From Alphaproteobacteria bacterium (GTDB lineage: Bacteria; Pseudomonadota; Alphaproteobacteria; Puniceispirillales; Marisalimonadaceae): a stretch of 5,848 nt of DNA. The translations under genes were made by a program, and so were the position numbers. The DNA lies in contig JADHRC010000102.1 of assembly GCA_016777645.1 (NCBI GenBank), forward strand, positions 1-5,848. Direction: 5' to 3'. Below are positions 5,288-5,848 of this stretch, piece after piece. Numbering within the stretch: the stretch's first letter is position 1; each line of letters begins with the position of its first letter. The notes below the pieces were generated by a model, which had not been told where the DNA came from, searched no databases, and saw nothing but the letters and a program-made list of their open reading frames with translations.

Positions 5288-5848
5288 CTATATCAATTTT
5301 GAAACACTAACTGCAAAACCAGACCCAGAACCAACTATTCTTGACCAATAATTTTCAATGAAATTATTGATTTTACCCTTTTTTGATTCTGCATCATTTT
5401 GATGTTCTACTTCTTCTGCACAGCATATCTCCAAGACTTTCAAAAGATCAAATGAAATGGAATGTTTATATAAATATTCTATTTGCTCTTGGTAATGATG
5501 CTCAACGAAAGTTTCTACCGACTGTATAGTAACACAAAAAAATCTATAGCCCAATAATGCTGACACAAAACCCAAACTAAATCCTAAAAATCTCCATAAT
5601 AGTAAAAGTTTACTTTTATTCTTATTTTTTAATAAATAGTTCATTATAATTAGATGGTTTTTTTCTGTTTTGTAATGTTCTTTTGACATTTTTTGAATAT
5701 CTCTATTCCAAAAAATGCATTTAGCTCCAATATATATCCAAACAGCACCTGTTTCTCCAGCATGATTTGATCTCATCCAACCAATCATAGACTTTGGTAT
5801 AGAGACATTCGATGCCTTATAATTCTCAATTAATTGTTTCATATTCAT
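5288..5848 (-). CDS. coq7: Coq7-family demethoxyubiquinone hydroxylase (start at or beyond window edge)
   Basis: This is a ferritin-like di-iron monooxygenase that hydroxylates demethoxyubiquinone in the late steps of ubiquinone synthesis at the inner membrane. The expected iron ligands are all visible: E32 in NHAGETGAVWIY, E62 and H65 in EKNH, E112 in VETFVEHHY, and E146 and H149 in EEVEH. A hydrophobic stretch (about 83-107) containing the family's LLGYRF segment probably lies in the membrane surface, and the end SVSKLI resembles the usual 'SKRI' terminus. About 186 residues is normal. The sequence diverges from the common form: 'GETGAVWIY' replaces 'GEYGAVRIY'. The ATG at the last bases of the window and another two codons later (5842) are both possible; any upstream start cannot be seen. 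The DUF393 gene follows eight bases later, so the two are probably one transcript. Confidence 0.88.
   Translation of the reverse strand: MNMKQLIENYKASNVSIPKSMIGWMRSNHAGETGAVWIYIGAKCIFWNRDIQKMSKEHYKTEKNHLIIMNYLLKNKNKSKLLLLWRFLGFSLGFVSALLGYRFFCVTIQSVETFVEHHYQEQIEYLYKHSISFDLLKVLEICCAEEVEHQNDAESKKGKINNFIENYWSRIVGSGSGFAVSVSKLI

Overview
The window is strongly AT-rich, with very short intergenic gaps, genes that touch or overlap end to start, and protein families typical of an aerobic, streamlined marine alphaproteobacterium (SAR11/Pelagibacterales, SAR116 or AEGEAN-169/HIMB59-like). The lineage is an inference from base composition, compactness and gene content; no rRNA or other marker gene is present.

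Layout. Eight complete or near-complete genes lie on the minus strand and read from the right edge to the left. First come a Coq7-type demethoxyubiquinone hydroxylase (right edge), a DCC/DUF393 thiol-disulfide oxidoreductase-like protein, and a lysine-rich 62-residue protein of unknown function. A 93-base gap with a plausible promoter and a strong ribosome binding site follows. Then comes a complete branched-chain amino acid type (HAAT) ABC transporter in the classical order: binding protein (livK), permeases (livH, livM), ATPases (livG, livF). At the extreme left edge the last 31 codons of a plus-strand gene, probably a class III aminotransferase, converge on livF with no base between the two stop codons.

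How the genes work together. The periplasmic LivK-like protein captures an amino acid or related small carboxylate and delivers it to the LivH/LivM membrane channel, which the LivG/LivF ATPases power. The ligand cannot be fixed from sequence alone. The Coq7 homologue belongs to the late, oxygen-dependent part of ubiquinone synthesis. The two genes after it are tightly packed behind it and are probably co-transcribed with it, but they have no proven link to quinones.

The most notable non-coding structure is RNA-level. A perfect 11-bp hairpin lies between livK and livH. Two mutually exclusive hairpins compete for one 3' arm inside the 3' end of the 62-residue gene, just before the liv promoter region. 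An intrinsic-terminator-like hairpin for the liv operon is embedded in the coding sequence of the converging aminotransferase-like gene. No mobile element, CRISPR array, tRNA or rRNA was seen, and no gene-free stretch exceeds 300 bases. I see no convincing evidence of a wholly new multi-gene system; the candidates for novelty are the RNA structures, the small protein and the Coq7/DCC/small-protein cluster.
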